The notes under the pieces: model-generated
Told to the model about the DNA's origin: nothing
Seen by the model: only the letters and a program-made list of their open reading frames with translations
Database searches by the model: none
Position numbers and translations under genes: made by a program
NCBI GenBank assembly: GCA_964497185.1
Contig: CAZCBX010000003.1
Location: forward strand, 1 to 64,000
Direction of reading: 5' to 3'
Source: CAZCBX01 sp964497185
GTDB taxonomy: Bacteria; Bdellovibrionota_G; JALEGL01; JAGRMV01
DNA: 64,000 nucleotides
Part shown: positions 43,868 to 52,609 of the stretch, piece by piece
Layout: every line of letters begins with the position of its first letter
Position numbering within the stretch: the first letter of the stretch is position 1

Positions 43868-46407
43868 TGATGCATCAATTAAAAAACAAAGCTCAACGAG
43901 GCGTTGCGGTGATGACCGTGATGATTATTATTTTGGTGCTGACGGTGTCGGTTTTTATGCTGGCTCGAAACACCCAATTTGTCACCAAGCTATCGGGCTT
44001 CTTTAAACGCAGCGAGCAGCTTCAGGAAGAAGCTGAAACTGGCATTGTACTTGCGCGCACCGATTTATCTCGCCTGTTAAACAATTCTCAAATGGGCGAT
44101 CCTGGGTTGGAGAGTTTTGTAAAAATACCCGACGAAGACGAGCCATTGGAAGCCGCCTTTCATGAAGGTCTGTATTTTGACTTTGACAACAGCCTGGGCG
44201 ATCGCACACTCACGCCCCGCTATACACGCAACAACGGAGACATCACCACCAACATTTACTATTTCCCTGAAGACCCTTGTTTGGTGAGCGCTTGTGGCAA
44301 TTTGAATGAATACGATCGACGCTTGCCCAAATATTTTTTGGTGGTGGCTGAAGCTGTGCAGCAAAGCACGGGCGAAGTGTATACCATTGAAAGCCGAATC
44401 CAGATTCGAATGGAAAATTTTGCAGAGATTTCGTTGGGCATTCATGGGGTGGGCTCATTTCCCGATCCAGATAGCAATTTTTATTTTTACCCGGGTATGT
44501 ATGGCCGCACGCATATTAACCTGCCGGCCGATCAAGTCATTTTTCAATTTTCCACAGGGGTATTTCGCAACGACTCGGTTGAAAATTTGGTGGAGGATTC
44601 GCGCAATCGCTTTTGGTTTATGGACCCCGTGACCTTCCACAATGAAACCCCCAGCGGCCAGGACCACCCGTTTAAAGTCCGTACCCAAACCACGGGGTGG
44701 TCCATCAATGCTGATGATCCTTCTACGGCCTACCAGTATGAAGTTAAACCCTACGTCGAGTTTGAAGAAGGCTATAAAGATGGCGTCAACATCGATGACG
44801 ATGCGGGGTTTACAGTTCCCACTTCCGATGCCTACATTGACAAACTAAAAAATGATTACAGTGCCAATACCATCACAGCCAACTGTGGCGGTGCTGTGGG
44901 TGGGTATGTTGACAAATGTTATAAACTCAACGGTGCAGAAATTTTGGAATACAATTGCAATGTCAACAGCTCAGGCATGATGGGCCGGATTGATGATCCA
45001 GTTTTATTTTGGGTGGATCCAAACAAAAACCAAACCACCAATCCACAAAATTTAAAACCTGCCTTGGAAGATTTCGTAAACAACACAAGCACCACCACAC
45101 AGCCCAGTTATGTGCTGGATACACTCAATATGAGCACAGCCAACAATCCCCTTGACCGTTACCAAGGCGAATGGGCGGACCGGCTTAACGGCACCAGTGG
45201 AAACGCCCTACCGGATACACTCGATTCTACAGGTATTTATGTGTGTGAAGGCTCCGATGATTCTTGCGGATGCCGCGTTCACATCAAAGGCATTTTGGAT
45301 GGTCAGCTGACCATGGTCTCTGACCGTGTGGTGATCGAGGGTGATTTGGTGTATCAAAACCAAAGCGCTTCCGCCTCAGATGATATTCTTGGCATCATTG
45401 CGCGCGAACAAGTTGAAATTCCTGAGGGCATTCCCCAAGGCATCAGTGTACCCTCTCAGGCCGATCCTATAACTGAAGCGCTTTCAGTCGATAAATACTC
45501 ACCCATTGGCGACGGAGATTCCAACACCATCACGCCCGCTGAAGCTTATTTGGGCATCACCAATTTTATTCCGCAAAACAGTGGGAGTTATGAAGACCGT
45601 GATGTGGGTGATGAAAGCTACGCTTCGTATGCCAACTATTGGGATCGCAATGCAGACAGTTCTTTGGCATCCGGCTTTCAGGCCTACAATGCGGTCAACG
45701 CTTTGGATATCGACGCACACATTTATTCTTCGGGCCCGTTGGTCGTTCAAGGTATTTTTAACCCTGAAGCCAATGCCGACCAGGGCATCGGTGTTTTAAC
45801 TTGTGAAAATGCCGACTGCAGCGAAACCAAAAGACGCAACCCTTTTGAGGTGAACGATCCCGACGTTTCTTTTTTCGCTCAAACTCAATCGTTCTATGCA
45901 GTCGATGGTGATGGCAATTATTTGCAGGATGGTGATGGCAACAACATTGTCTACACCAATGCCTCGGATGTTCCTTCCGGTTATAGCTCAGAAACGGCCG
46001 AAAGCATTTATACGCCCATCACCAATTCAGCGGGCCATGTGGTGGAACCCATGTATTATGCCAATGGTGTGGGGCCGGGCAATCCCAACATCATGTACAA
46101 TTTGCCTTCCAACCAGGCCTACACCGACTATGCCGACCCATATTACAACCCCGATACCAACGGCAAAGGCGAAGTGATTCCACGCGCAGGCGGCACGTTG
46201 TTGTCGGTGTTCGGTAGCATGAATACACAGTTTTTCTATTCGCAACAAAACTACAATGCCAAAAACTATGGTTTTAAAGCCAAAATTTTTAAAAATGATC
46301 CCAGATCGTTTTATTTGATTCCACCAGGCTTTCCGCCCACCAACATATCGCTGACCGAAGAGGTGTTTCGCAAATCTTTTATGGGTCGATCCAAACTTTT
46401 GCAGTAA
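43867..46407 (+). CDS. PilX-like membrane-anchored pilus assembly protein
   Basis: An 846-residue protein with a PilX-type N-terminus: short basic leader, QRGVAVMTVMIIILVLTVSVFML helix (residues about 10-33), then a very large extracytoplasmic region with cysteine pairs and repeated Asp/Asn/Gly-rich segments (VDGDGNYLQDGDGNN). PilX N-terminal-domain proteins are minor pilins and are often encoded beside PilW. The size far exceeds classical PilX (about 170-200 residues), closer to large tip adhesin-like minor pilins. It is coupled to the PilW-like gene and ends at a strong bidirectional terminator. Confidence 0.72.
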   Translation: MMHQLKNKAQRGVAVMTVMIIILVLTVSVFMLARNTQFVTKLSGFFKRSEQLQEEAETGIVLARTDLSRLLNNSQMGDPGLESFVKIPDEDEPLEAAFHEGLYFDFDNSLGDRTLTPRYTRNNGDITTNIYYFPEDPCLVSACGNLNEYDRRLPKYFLVVAEAVQQSTGEVYTIESRIQIRMENFAEISLGIHGVGSFPDPDSNFYFYPGMYGRTHINLPADQVIFQFSTGVFRNDSVENLVEDSRNRFWFMDPVTFHNETPSGQDHPFKVRTQTTGWSINADDPSTAYQYEVKPYVEFEEGYKDGVNIDDDAGFTVPTSDAYIDKLKNDYSANTITANCGGAVGGYVDKCYKLNGAEILEYNCNVNSSGMMGRIDDPVLFWVDPNKNQTTNPQNLKPALEDFVNNTSTTTQPSYVLDTLNMSTANNPLDRYQGEWADRLNGTSGNALPDTLDSTGIYVCEGSDDSCGCRVHIKGILDGQLTMVSDRVVIEGDLVYQNQSASASDDILGIIAREQVEIPEGIPQGISVPSQADPITEALSVDKYSPIGDGDSNTITPAEAYLGITNFIPQNSGSYEDRDVGDESYASYANYWDRNADSSLASGFQAYNAVNALDIDAHIYSSGPLVVQGIFNPEANADQGIGVLTCENADCSETKRRNPFEVNDPDVSFFAQTQSFYAVDGDGNYLQDGDGNNIVYTNASDVPSGYSSETAESIYTPITNSAGHVVEPMYYANGVGPGNPNIMYNLPSNQAYTDYADPYYNPDTNGKGEVIPRAGGTLLSVFGSMNTQFFYSQQNYNAKNYGFKAKIFKNDPRSFYLIPPGFPPTNISLTEEVFRKSFMGRSKLLQ

Positions 46408-46431
46408 ATCGATCCATCACCCATTCGAAAT

Positions 46432-46466
46432 AAAAAAAAGCCCAGCAAATTTGCTGGGCTTTTTTT
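46432..46466. terminator. Bidirectional terminator between the PilX-like gene and rplS
   Basis: A perfect 20-base palindrome, GCCCAGCAAA/TTTGCTGGGC (46440-46459), is flanked by eight A and seven T, so it works in both directions. It ends the PilW-PilX run on the plus strand and the rpsP-rplS operon on the minus strand. Confidence 0.92.
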
Positions 46467-46490
46467 AAAAGTGATACAGCGAAAATTTTT

Positions 46491-46976
46491 TTACGCTGTG
46501 GCTTCCGTGGTTTCTGACTTTGCAGCGGAAGACTTCGATTCAGCAACTGAGCCTTTTTGCTCATCTGCATTTTCTTCAGAAGGTTGCTCAATGGCGGTGG
46601 TTTCGGTTAAACCTTCATCACCAGTGATGTTTCGCTCACGGCCATCTTTGGTGATGCGCAAAGATTTGCCTTTGAGTTTGCGAATGTAAAACAATTTTGA
46701 CTGACGCACGCGTCCTTGTTCCACGATTTCAATTTTTTCGATGTTGGTGCATTGCATGGGGAAGATACGCTCTACGCCCACGCCAAAACTCATTTTACGC
46801 ACGATAAAACTGGCTGAATTGCCGCCACCTTTTTTGGCAATGACGATGCCTTGAAAAATTTGAATTCGCTCTTTTTCACCTTCGATGATGCGAATATGAA
46901 CCCGAACTGTGTCGCCTGGTTGAAAATGAGGGTGTTTTTTTTCCTGCAAGCCGTTGATAATTTCTTGTGCATTCAT
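46491..46976 (-). CDS. rplS: 50S ribosomal protein L19 with C-terminal extension
   Basis: L19 lies at the 30S-50S interface. Residues 1-115 match the whole family ([39 protein letters not shown]). The remaining about 45 residues are a Glu/Ser/Ala-rich tail ([14 protein letters not shown]) not found in the standard protein. Last gene of rpsP-khpA-rimM-trmD-rplS, 15 bases after trmD. Confidence 0.97.
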   Translation of the reverse strand: MNAQEIINGLQEKKHPHFQPGDTVRVHIRIIEGEKERIQIFQGIVIAKKGGGNSASFIVRKMSFGVGVERIFPMQCTNIEKIEIVEQGRVRQSKLFYIRKLKGKSLRITKDGRERNITGDEGLTETTAIEQPSEENADEQKGSVAESKSSAAKSETTEATA

Positions 46977-46991
46977 GACGATGTCTACTTT

Positions 46992-47708
46992 CTACGAATC
47001 TTTTTTGGATTTGCTCAATGACAAAATGTTCGCCTCTTTTAGTAAATCTGGGCGCATTTGTAAAGTCCTTTTTCGCGACTGTTTTTCACGCCAATCCCTT
47101 ATTTTTTCATGGTTTCCCGACAAAAGCACCTCTGGCACCGCCATGCCGCGAAATACAGCGGGTTTGGTGTACTGAGGGTGCTTGTAGCGGCCCGATGTAA
47201 AGGTGTCTTGCTGCACGTTTTCCACCGAGCCAATCACACCAGGCACCAAGCGGGATATGGTTTCCATCACAACCATGGCCGCCAGCTCACCGCCTGATAG
47301 CACAAAATCACCAATGGACACCAGTTGATCGACCCAGTGATCCAAAAACCGTTGATCAAACCCTTCATACCGGCCGCAAACCAGAATCAACTGTTGCCAC
47401 TGGGCATGGAGGTCTTCGGCCATGGGCTGGTTGAATGTTTGACCCTGAGGCGACATGGCAATGACTTGGCTGGATGCCAGGCGCTCAATGGACTCCAATG
47501 CTGCCACCAGCGGTTCGATGGACAAAACCATACCGGCACCACCCCCATACGGGGTATCATCTACTTTGTGATGTTTTTGCGTGGAAAACGCACGCAAGTC
47601 ATGCACATGCAAATCCAATTTGCCCTGGGCCTGGGCGTTTTGCCAAATTTTGCTGACTTGCAAGCTTTCAAGCGCTTCGGGAAACAATGTGATGACATCA
47701 AAACGCAT
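46992..47708 (-). CDS. trmD: tRNA (guanine37-N1)-methyltransferase TrmD
   Basis: A SPOUT enzyme that adds the N1-methyl group to G37 of tRNAs reading CNN codons and prevents frameshifting. The 238 residues start MRFDVITLFPEAL. They contain the knot motifs ILVCGRYEGFDQRF and SIGDFVLSGGELAAM, and a C-terminal segment VPEVLLSGNHEKIRDWR. The ATG at 47708 overlaps the end of rimM by 11 bases; longer open frame upstream is not used. Confidence 0.97.
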   Translation of the reverse strand: MRFDVITLFPEALESLQVSKIWQNAQAQGKLDLHVHDLRAFSTQKHHKVDDTPYGGGAGMVLSIEPLVAALESIERLASSQVIAMSPQGQTFNQPMAEDLHAQWQQLILVCGRYEGFDQRFLDHWVDQLVSIGDFVLSGGELAAMVVMETISRLVPGVIGSVENVQQDTFTSGRYKHPQYTKPAVFRGMAVPEVLLSGNHEKIRDWREKQSRKRTLQMRPDLLKEANILSLSKSKKDS

Positions 47709-48249
47709 CAGATTCTTGCTCCTGGCCATGCGGGCCGGAATAAATATCGATGGGCTCGATGACAATTTGCCGCTGGTCCAAATCCACCGAATGAATCCAA
47801 GGGGCCATGAACGGCACGTCGATTTCCTTGCCATCAGGACCAAGCACAACCAAAACGTCATTGGCGCCCGTAACCAAGACTTCTTTTACCTTGCCCAGTG
47901 TGTGGCCTTGTACATGCAAGACGCTGCACCCAATCAAGTCTACATGATAGTATTGCTCGTCCTCACATGCGTCCAACGCTTCACGCGGCACGTACACCGG
48001 TTGCAACACTAAATTCTGAACGTCTTCAAGTCGGGATGCTTCTTTAAACGAAATTAAATGATGTTTTTGATAAGGTACACACCGCGCCACATGCCATAGA
48101 ATTTTTTGGTCTGTGCCAAGCCATACGGGCTTGTCAGGCTGAAAATAGGAAGATTGAGGGTTGTGAAGGCGTAGGCGGATTTCGCCTTTTAAACCTTTGG
48201 GCTTGCCCAACACGCCCATCTCAATGTAGCTGCTCGCTGAAGAGGTCAT
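47698..48249 (-). CDS. rimM: Ribosome maturation factor RimM
   Basis: 16S rRNA processing factor that binds S19 during 30S assembly. The 183 residues have the usual length, with the N-terminal MGVLGKPKGLKGEIRLRL beta-barrel and the C-terminal PRC-barrel (DLIGCSVLHVQGHTLGKVKEVL; PFMAPWIHSVDLDQRQIVIE). It lies between khpA and trmD in the conserved order. Confidence 0.96.
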   Translation of the reverse strand: MTSSASSYIEMGVLGKPKGLKGEIRLRLHNPQSSYFQPDKPVWLGTDQKILWHVARCVPYQKHHLISFKEASRLEDVQNLVLQPVYVPREALDACEDEQYYHVDLIGCSVLHVQGHTLGKVKEVLVTGANDVLVVLGPDGKEIDVPFMAPWIHSVDLDQRQIVIEPIDIYSGPHGQEQESDAF

Positions 48250-48311
48250 TTGCTTTCTCTTACCATCACCTGGGTGGTGCGAGCAAGCCGATGATGATGT
48301 GAATGCAATGC

Positions 48312-48542
48312 TTAATCAATGATTTCAAGCATCACACGCTTGGAATCTTTGACTGCTGCGGCACTTAGAAGCGTACGAATGGAACGAGCCGTGCGGCCCT
48401 GTTTGCCAATGATTTTGCCTAGATCTTCTTTATTCACGCGTAGTTCATACACGCAGGTTTGTTCGCCAGCGATTTCGTTGATGTTGACGTCTTCGGGAAA
48501 ATCAACCAGTTCTTTGACAATGAGTTCCAACAGATCTTTCAT
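48312..48542 (-). CDS. khpA: KH-domain RNA-binding protein KhpA
   Basis: A 76-residue single KH domain with the GxxG loop in [16 protein letters not shown], the YlqC/KhpA family located between rpsP and rimM in many bacteria. It binds RNA, often with KhpB, and influences translation or division. Full family length; GGAG lies seven bases before the ATG. Confidence 0.95.
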   Translation of the reverse strand: MKDLLELIVKELVDFPEDVNINEIAGEQTCVYELRVNKEDLGKIIGKQGRTARSIRTLLSAAAVKDSKRVMLEIID

Positions 48543-48652
48543 CTTGATCTCCTAATCTATCAATTTGAGCGTGAGCAAAACACAGCTTGACGGTGGGCTT
48601 GCGCGCAAAGTCGAAAAGCAGTGTTATAGGTTTTAATGAATATGAAAAAAAC

Positions 48653-48895
48653 TTATTTATTTTTCGCGATGCGGAGAAGCAAGCGTTTAACCGCGTCTGA
48701 AGGCTGTGCGCCTTTGCTTATCCAATGGTCAATGCGGTCTTTTTTCACCTCACCCACAGCGTTGGGGTGTTTGGGATCAAAATATCCTACATTTTCCAAA
48801 TAACGTCCGTCTCGTCGGCTGCGAGAATCGGCAACAACAACACGATACATCGGGGCTTTTTTCATGCCTTTTCTTGTAAGTCGAATAGTAACCAT
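48653..48895 (-). CDS. rpsP: 30S ribosomal protein S16
   Basis: An 80-residue small-subunit assembly protein starting [30 protein letters not shown], full family length. First gene of the translation operon. No clear Shine-Dalgarno sequence precedes its ATG, which may reflect regulation within the long leader. Confidence 0.98.
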   Translation of the reverse strand: MVTIRLTRKGMKKAPMYRVVVADSRSRRDGRYLENVGYFDPKHPNAVGEVKKDRIDHWISKGAQPSDAVKRLLLRIAKNK

Positions 48896-49215
48896 AGTTC
48901 GGGTCTTTTACACGATCCGCCGCGGGAAAACAATGAAAAATGCGAGGGAAAATGATGGTTGGGTGGATAAAAATCAGCGATGATCGAATGGATCACTATT
49001 ATTTAATTTTATCTATAAATACAAGTACATAACTGCCACAAAGACTTTCAAATGACTACACAGTTGATCCACCACTGTTTAAATTGTGCATGCATCCAAG
49101 CCAAATAAGGCTTAATTTTGATCAATCCCATGCAAAATAGCCTGCTGCGGGCATTTGCACTTGTATAACGATTCATACACATGCTAAGGTGAAAGAATAA
49201 CCCCTGGAGAAAGTC
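48896..49215. other. Divergent intergenic region between rpsP and a secreted-protein gene
   Basis: These 320 bases hold the probable rpsP promoter (48996-49024 on the minus strand), giving a leader of about 100 bases, and the start region of the plus-strand gene at 49216. No gene, riboswitch or convincing hairpin was recognised in the remainder. Confidence 0.6.
48996..49024 (-). promoter_or_regulatory. Putative promoter of the rpsP-rplS operon
   Basis: On the minus strand TTGTAT (49019-49024), 17 bases, TAATAG (48996-49001). It lies in an AT-rich stretch about 100 bases before rpsP. Confidence 0.4.
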
Positions 49216-49839
49216 GTGAAAAAATGGGCTTCCACATTGATCACCTATGCCATGATGCAAACGGCGGTGGCGCAAAATACTTATTATGATGCGACAAGCG
49301 TAACCACCTTACAAGGTGAGCTACCCAGCGATGAAAAGTGGGAAAAAATTGGTTGTCACGATATGCCCAACGTTTCTACGCAAAACCATGTTCATTTTGC
49401 AAGCAGCTTTGGCGGTCTGTCTTACGAATGTCAGAAAATTTATCTTTATTGGAAACTGATACAGCCTTCCCTGCAAAAAGCCATACTGGATGAACTGCAT
49501 CAGCGAAACGAAAAAATTAAAACAGTAGCTTTTTATTTTGACATCGACGTGCCGCAGTTCAATCTTTACAAAACCCGCATGAAACTTGCGGTGCGGTTTG
49601 AAGAGCGTGGTGGTTGGGGTATGTATACGAACAAAGGCATTACGAAAGAAGTCGATTTACCACCAATATCCGATGATGCGCTGTTGTGTTTGCTGGAAGA
49701 TGAGACGGTAGGATGCACGGATTTTATTCTGGATCACTTGAATCAAGATTCACATGTCCTGATAGAAAAATTGGCTTATCACGAAGACCATAAAAAGTTT
49801 GTCATGGCTGTGGTTGAAAACATTGTCAATGAATTCTAA
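49216..49839 (+). CDS. Exported protein of unknown function
   Basis: A 207-residue protein read from a GTG with GGAG seven bases upstream. The first about 20 residues are a signal peptide (MKKWASTLITYAMMQTAVAQ). The mature part has four cysteines (GCHDMPN, YECQKIY, LLCLLEDETVGCTDF) that could form two disulfides, and mixed alpha/beta character. No family was recognised. It is a single plus-strand gene placed between ffh and rpsP, which are usually neighbours in one direction. Confidence 0.65.
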   Translation: MKKWASTLITYAMMQTAVAQNTYYDATSVTTLQGELPSDEKWEKIGCHDMPNVSTQNHVHFASSFGGLSYECQKIYLYWKLIQPSLQKAILDELHQRNEKIKTVAFYFDIDVPQFNLYKTRMKLAVRFEERGGWGMYTNKGITKEVDLPPISDDALLCLLEDETVGCTDFILDHLNQDSHVLIEKLAYHEDHKKFVMAVVENIVNEF

Positions 49840-49840
49840 A

Positions 49841-49856
49841 ACACGTTAGAACGTGT
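49841..49856. repeat. Short perfect palindrome after the exported-protein gene
   Basis: ACACGTT-AG-AACGTGT forms a 7-bp inverted repeat directly after the stop codon and 52 bases from the convergent ffh stop. It has no T-run, so it is not a typical terminator; a protein site or weak RNA hairpin is possible. Confidence 0.4.
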
Positions 49857-49907
49857 CACCCGCGCATAAGCGGCATCCGAGATAAAAAGTTAAAGACGCG
49901 ACAAAGT

Positions 49908-51254
49908 TTAGCGCTGCATTTTGCCAAACATGCTTGCCGCTGCTTTTTTGCCGCCCAATTTTTGAAAACGGCTCATCATGGTTTTGGCTTGCAAAAATTG
50001 TTTTAACATTCGATTGACTTCAGCCACTGATACGCCCGCACCTTCCGCAATGCGTTTACGGCGACTACCATTGAGAAGTTTGGGGTTGCGTCGTTCCTGT
50101 GGGGTCATGGACCGAATGATGGCCTGGGTTTTGCTCATTTCTTTTTCGGGCAAGCCGCCAGCCATCATTTTTTTCATCTGGGCGCCGCCAGGCAAAAGTC
50201 CGACAATGCTTTCCATCGAGCCCATTTTTTGAACAGACTGCAGCTGCTCTTCAAAATCTTCCAACGTGAATTGATTTTTGGCCAGCTTGCGTGACAACTC
50301 TGCCGCGCGTTTTTCGTCGACCACTTTTTGCACTTTTTCAACCAGCGTCACCACATCGCCCATACCCAAAATGCGCGAAGCCAATCGCGATGGATACAAA
50401 CGCTCAAATTCGTCAATTTTTTCGCCCACCCCTAAAAAAGCAATGGACGCGCCCGTGGTATAAAGAACCGATAGCGCACTTCCGCCCCTGGCATCGCCAT
50501 CCATTTTGGTCAAAATCACGTTGTCAAACGGCACATGTTCATGAAAAGTTTGGGCCACTGTGACTGCGTCCTGACCGGCCATGGCATCCAATGCGTACAG
50601 AATCCAATCGGGTTGGACCGTTTCTTTGATTCGAGCCAGTTCGTCCATTAGATTTTCGTCAATGGCCAGACGGCCTGCGGTATCCACAATAACGGTGTCG
50701 GCGGCGATTTCTTGCCCTTTGACTTGCGACAACGCCGTTTGAACCACTTGAACGGGATCATTTTCGCGTGATTCAAATACTTTTAAACCGTGCTCCTTGC
50801 CGATGGATTCAAGCTGCTCGCGTGCGGCTGGACGGGATGTGTCGGCTGGAATGAGCAGAGGCATTTTGCCCAGTTCGTCACGAAAATACTTGGCCAGTTT
50901 ACCGCAGGTGGTGGTTTTACCTGTTCCCTGAAGGCCCATCACCAGAATTTTTAACGGCTTGCTGGCAGGTTTCGGCACTTCGACTTCTTGCTCACCCAAC
51001 ATGCGAATCAAGCTATCGTGCAAAATTTTAATAAATTGTTGATCTGGACTTACGCCCAACAGCACTTCTTCACCCAGTGCTTCTTTGCGAATGGAATCAA
51101 TGATGGATTGCACCACACGATACTGAACATCGGCTTCCAATAGGCTTAGGCGTACTTCCTCGATGGCCCCTTCAATGTTTTCTTCGGTGATTTTTCCTTG
51201 GCCCCGCAGATTTTTGACTGTGCGTGAGACTTTTTCGGTTAAACGATCAAACAT
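49908..51254 (-). CDS. ffh: Signal recognition particle protein Ffh
   Basis: The SRP GTPase that binds signal sequences and 4.5S RNA and delivers ribosomes to the membrane. The 448 residues contain GLQGTGKTTTCGKLA (G1), DTAGR (G3), TKMDGDARGG (G4) and a methionine-rich M domain from about 320, ending GGKKAAASMFGKMQR. A GGAGA site precedes the ATG. A small membrane protein gene lies 12 bases upstream on the same strand. Confidence 0.98.
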   Translation of the reverse strand: MFDRLTEKVSRTVKNLRGQGKITEENIEGAIEEVRLSLLEADVQYRVVQSIIDSIRKEALGEEVLLGVSPDQQFIKILHDSLIRMLGEQEVEVPKPASKPLKILVMGLQGTGKTTTCGKLAKYFRDELGKMPLLIPADTSRPAAREQLESIGKEHGLKVFESRENDPVQVVQTALSQVKGQEIAADTVIVDTAGRLAIDENLMDELARIKETVQPDWILYALDAMAGQDAVTVAQTFHEHVPFDNVILTKMDGDARGGSALSVLYTTGASIAFLGVGEKIDEFERLYPSRLASRILGMGDVVTLVEKVQKVVDEKRAAELSRKLAKNQFTLEDFEEQLQSVQKMGSMESIVGLLPGGAQMKKMMAGGLPEKEMSKTQAIIRSMTPQERRNPKLLNGSRRKRIAEGAGVSVAEVNRMLKQFLQAKTMMSRFQKLGGKKAAASMFGKMQR

Positions 51255-51266
51255 ACATTCTCTCCG

Positions 51267-51491
51267 TTATGGTCCTACCCATGGTTGCAGATTCGCGGCC
51301 ACCGCAGGTGTGGCCATTTGCAGCTCCATCATGATGGCCAAAATCGTCACGGTGATCATCAAAAACAATGTTATACCGGCCATGATGATCAATTTTTTTG
51401 ACGCTGGTTTGAAGGCGATCACGCAGAAGGCCATACCGATGCATGCGGCCAAAAGTGTTAAGTTAATTGCGCCCATCGTCGCTAATGGCAT
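51267..51491 (-). CDS. Small two-helix membrane protein upstream of ffh
   Basis: A 74-residue protein with two hydrophobic helices (INLTLLAACIGMAFCVIAF and LIIMAGITLFLMITVTILAI) joined by a basic turn FKPASKK, which places the loop in the cytoplasm. The ATG at 51491 has GGAG six bases upstream; an earlier ATG at 51503 lacks a site. No family was recognised. Being 12 bases before ffh it is probably co-transcribed. Confidence 0.6.
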   Translation of the reverse strand: MPLATMGAINLTLLAACIGMAFCVIAFKPASKKLIIMAGITLFLMITVTILAIMMELQMATPAVAANLQPWVGP

Positions 51492-51512
51492 ATTTATCTC
51501 CATTCATATCTT

Positions 51513-51541
51513 TTGCTTCTTGAAGCATTTGCGTGTAGTTT
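51513..51541 (+). promoter_or_regulatory. Weak candidate promoter of amgK-murU
   Basis: TTGCTT (51513-51518), 17 bases, TAGTTT (51536-51541), nine bases before the amgK ATG, which has no Shine-Dalgarno sequence. The -10 match is poor. Confidence 0.25.
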
Positions 51542-51550
51542 CAACCGCAT

Positions 51551-52609
51551 ATGCAGACTACCTCTACTCCAGAACAAGCAATCTTGCAAGCTAGCAGTGC
51601 CAGCGTGGCTTACTTGGGCGATGATTTTCAAGTATTTCGATTGGCGGGTGACGCGTCCAACCGTGAATATTTTCGCGTTTTGCATCACAACCGCGATTCA
51701 TGTGTGTGGATGCTTTTACCAGAAAGTGGTCAAGAGTCCTTGGCACAAGAATACGAAAACACATCCCATGTGCCCAGCGACCTGCCTTTTTTAACTGTGG
51801 CCCAACACCTACAAGCCAAAAATGTGCGCATTCCAGAAGTGCTGGTGGCCGATGTGCCCCATCGCACTCTATTGCTGGAAGATTTGGGCGACACCATGCT
51901 CATTGATCCATTGGCGCATCAACCCAAAAAATATTTGTCTAAAGCGCTGGACTTGTTGGCGCAAATATCTGCACCCGACGGTCCTGAGCTTCAGCAGGGT
52001 TTGGTGTATCAACGCAAATTTGATCAAGATTTGTACAACTGGGAATTTGAGCATTTTTTAGAGTACGGCATCATGAATTTTATGGAGTTTGATCCCGAAG
52101 AAGTGCAAACCATTCGGCAAAATCTTCACAAGCTTACCCAAGAATACGTGACGTGGGCGTCCGTTTTTTGCCACCGGGACTTTCATTCGCGCAATATTTT
52201 GGTGGAAGATGCTCAAACTTTGGCGGTCATTGATTTTCAGGATGCGCTGCTGGCACCTCTTTATTATGACTTGGCGTCTTTACTCAAAGATGCCTATGTA
52301 GAAATCGATCGTCCCATGCAAAAAGAATTGGTGGCCTACTATCAATCGGTGATTGATGACAGTTACGCAGAGAAAAAACTGCCTGCCGAAGAATTTTTGT
52401 ATCGTTTTGATATCATGAGTTTGCACCGAAATTTAAAGGCCGCGGGCCGGTTTGTCTATTTCGATCAGGTCAATAACAATCCTGACTATCTCAAATACAT
52501 TCCCCAGTGCATGAAATACGTTGTGGAAACGCTGCAGGCTTATCCCAAATTGTCACCACTGCGTCACGCACTGGAACCCTATGCGGAAAAACTGATTGTC
52601 GAGGTATAA
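51551..52609 (+). CDS. amgK: Anomeric MurNAc/GlcNAc kinase AmgK (APH family)
   Basis: A 352-residue cytoplasmic aminoglycoside-phosphotransferase-fold kinase. The catalytic loop is CHRDFHSRNIL and the metal motif DFQDALLAP; the N-terminus has RLAGDASNREYFRV. AmgK phosphorylates the anomeric carbon of MurNAc in peptidoglycan recycling and is followed by MurU, which makes UDP-MurNAc. The next gene starts directly at the base after the amgK stop and is MurU-like, so the assignment rests on both sequence and order. The start lacks a ribosome site. Confidence 0.88.
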   Translation: MQTTSTPEQAILQASSASVAYLGDDFQVFRLAGDASNREYFRVLHHNRDSCVWMLLPESGQESLAQEYENTSHVPSDLPFLTVAQHLQAKNVRIPEVLVADVPHRTLLLEDLGDTMLIDPLAHQPKKYLSKALDLLAQISAPDGPELQQGLVYQRKFDQDLYNWEFEHFLEYGIMNFMEFDPEEVQTIRQNLHKLTQEYVTWASVFCHRDFHSRNILVEDAQTLAVIDFQDALLAPLYYDLASLLKDAYVEIDRPMQKELVAYYQSVIDDSYAEKKLPAEEFLYRFDIMSLHRNLKAAGRFVYFDQVNNNPDYLKYIPQCMKYVVETLQAYPKLSPLRHALEPYAEKLIVEV

